In this document: positions 14,145-15,314 of the stretch, piece by piece
Position numbering within the stretch: position 1 is the stretch's first letter
How the letters are laid out: each line of letters begins with the position of its first letter
Assembly: GCA_035512575.1 (NCBI GenBank)
Contig: DATKDT010000006.1
Coordinates: forward strand, 1 to 15,314
Reading direction: 5' to 3'
From: JALYRV01 sp035512575
Lineage (GTDB): Bacteria > Acidobacteriota > Vicinamibacteria > Vicinamibacterales > SCN-69-37
Length of the DNA stretch: 15,314 nt
Position numbers and translations under genes: made by a program
Notes under the pieces: generated by a model
Seen by the model: the letters and a program-made list of their open reading frames with translations, nothing else
What the model was told of the DNA's origin: nothing
Databases searched by the model: none

Positions 14145-15314
14145 ATGATCAACCGCCGCCACCTCGTCGCCTTTGCCCTGGCCATCCTGCCCGCCTTCGT
14201 GGCGGCGCAAGCCCCGATGCCGCCGGCCTCGGATCGTCTCACGCTCGAAAAGTACCTCGAGCTCGAAACCGTGTCGAACCCGCAGCTGTCGCCCGACGGC
14301 AGACAGATCATTTATACACGCGGCTGGATCGACAAGGTCAACGACCGGCGCGAATCGTCGGTCTGGATAATGAACGCCGACGGTTCCCGCAACCGGTTCC
14401 TCGTGAAGGGCTCGAACGCCACCTGGTCGCCCAACGGCGACCGCATCGCGTACACCGCCGAGGGCGAGCCGCGCGGCAGCCAGGTGTGGGTGCGCTGGAT
14501 GGACGCGGAGGGCGCGGCGTCGCAGATCACGCGGCTCGAATCGAGCGCGTCCGGCCTCCGCTGGTCGCCCGACGGGCAGTGGCTGGCGTTCTCGATGCAG
14601 ATCGAAGATCGCAACAGCTGGCCGATCAAACTTCCCAAGGCGCCGGCAGGCGCCAAATGGACCGAAACCCCGCGCATCGTCGAGCGCCTGAACTATCGGC
14701 GCGACGGCCAGGGCTTTACCGACATCGGGTACCGGCAGCTGTTCGTGGTGCCGGCCGGCGGCGGCACGCCGCGGCAGCTCACCGCGGGCACGTGGGATCA
14801 CAACAACCCGCGATGGACGCCCGATGGCACGTCGCTGCTCTTCAGCGGCAATCGCGCGGAGAACGCCGAGTATCAGTGGCGCGAATCGGACGTCTACGCC
14901 GTCGACGTGGCGTCGGCCACCGTGCGGCAGCTGACGTCGCGCAAGGGACCCGACAACGGACCCGTGCCGTCGCCCGACGGCAGGCGCATCGCGTACACCG
15001 GCTACGACTGGACGAAGAACACCTGGATCGATCAGCGGCTCTACGTCATGAACGCCGACGGATCGAATCCGCGGCTCGTGTCGGGCGACTGGGATCGCTC
15101 GCCGTCGAACATCACGTGGAAGGCCGATAACTCGGGCGTGTACTTCACGGCGCAGAACGAAGGTTCCCAGAATCTGTATTTCCTGCCGATTCCAGCGTCG
15201 GGCGCAGGACGCGTGCAGCCGGTCACGACGGGCACGCACATGCTGAACGTGTCGGACATCAGCGACAGGGGCGTCGCGGTGGGCACGCTGACGACTTCCG
15301 AGAAGCCGGCTGAC
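14145..15314 (+). CDS. Exported S9-type peptidase, N-terminal beta-propeller part (3' truncated by window)
   Basis: The frame is open for 390 codons to the window edge. A signal peptide (residues 1 to about 22, MINRR, hydrophobic core, ending AAQA) indicates export. The remainder is a TolB/WD40-like beta-propeller with regularly spaced blade motifs: LSPDG 48-52, WSPNG 94-98, WSPDG 140-144, WTPDG 224-228, PSPDG 275-279 and WKADNSG near 325. This pattern after a secretion signal is typical of S9-family dipeptidyl or acylaminoacyl peptidases, whose catalytic domain would lie beyond the window; the triad therefore cannot be checked. A TolB-like protein without a peptidase domain is the main alternative. 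It is a different gene type from the 6430-9492 peptidase, with no Ala/Pro-rich inserts in the visible part. It diverges from glgX. Confidence 0.85.
   Translation, partial: MINRRHLVAFALAILPAFVAAQAPMPPASDRLTLEKYLELETVSNPQLSPDGRQIIYTRGWIDKVNDRRESSVWIMNADGSRNRFLVKGSNATWSPNGDRIAYTAEGEPRGSQVWVRWMDAEGAASQITRLESSASGLRWSPDGQWLAFSMQIEDRNSWPIKLPKAPAGAKWTETPRIVERLNYRRDGQGFTDIGYRQLFVVPAGGGTPRQLTAGTWDHNNPRWTPDGTSLLFSGNRAENAEYQWRESDVYAVDVASATVRQLTSRKGPDNGPVPSPDGRRIAYTGYDWTKNTWIDQRLYVMNADGSNPRLVSGDWDRSPSNITWKADNSGVYFTAQNEGSQNLYFLPIPASGAGRVQPVTTGTHMLNVSDISDRGVAVGTLTTSEKPAD

Overview
The window is a GC-rich (clearly above 60 % by eye) stretch of bacterial chromosome with no rRNA, tRNA, CRISPR array or insertion sequence that I could see. 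The gene content suggests an Acidobacteriota-type soil bacterium, perhaps class Vicinamibacteria: two exported S9 peptidases, a beta-barrel protein with a Gly-rich aromatic C-terminus, and an HNH protein of the Ala/Pro-linker type. This placement is an inference from remembered family distributions, not from a marker gene.

Layout, left to right. (a) 1-903: the 3' part of an outer-membrane beta-barrel gene, followed by a heptanucleotide repeat and a perfect GC-rich hairpin. (b) 990-6452: an envelope and cation-transport block. It holds an exported beta-lactamase-fold serine hydrolase, a CaCA-type Ca2+/cation exchanger overlapping it by 10 bp, a tandem-domain universal stress protein on the minus strand, and a divergent Ca2+-type P-type ATPase. 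The exchanger and stress-protein genes end in one shared CTAG. The stress-protein and ATPase starts are only 17 bp apart. (c) 6430-9492, minus: a very long exported S9 peptidase with an intact Ser-Asp-His triad. (d) 9493-10463: a control region with two matching palindromes, one lying inside the promoter of a XRE-type regulator gene. (e) 10494-11757: a decaying patch with lower GC. It has a stub of an EamA transporter and an HNH-endonuclease-type gene broken by one in-frame amber codon inside the HNH motif. (f) 11758-11985: a non-coding stretch with nested inverted repeats and a 34-bp imperfect palindrome. (g) 11986-14097, minus: glycogen debranching enzyme GlgX, divergent from (h) 14145-15314, a second exported S9-type peptidase that runs off the window.

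The two most unusual coding observations are the ATPase phosphorylation motif, which reads DKTLTLT instead of DKTGTLT, and the amber codon in the HNH gene. The clearest regulatory structure is the pair of ATAACA-N5-TGTTAT sites before the XRE gene. I did not find a convincing new multi-gene defence or mobile system. The region-(b) cluster looks like a calcium or divalent-cation homeostasis and stress module, but that functional link rests on adjacency only. No gene-free stretch exceeds 300 bases; the largest are 9493-9725 and 11758-11985, both described below.
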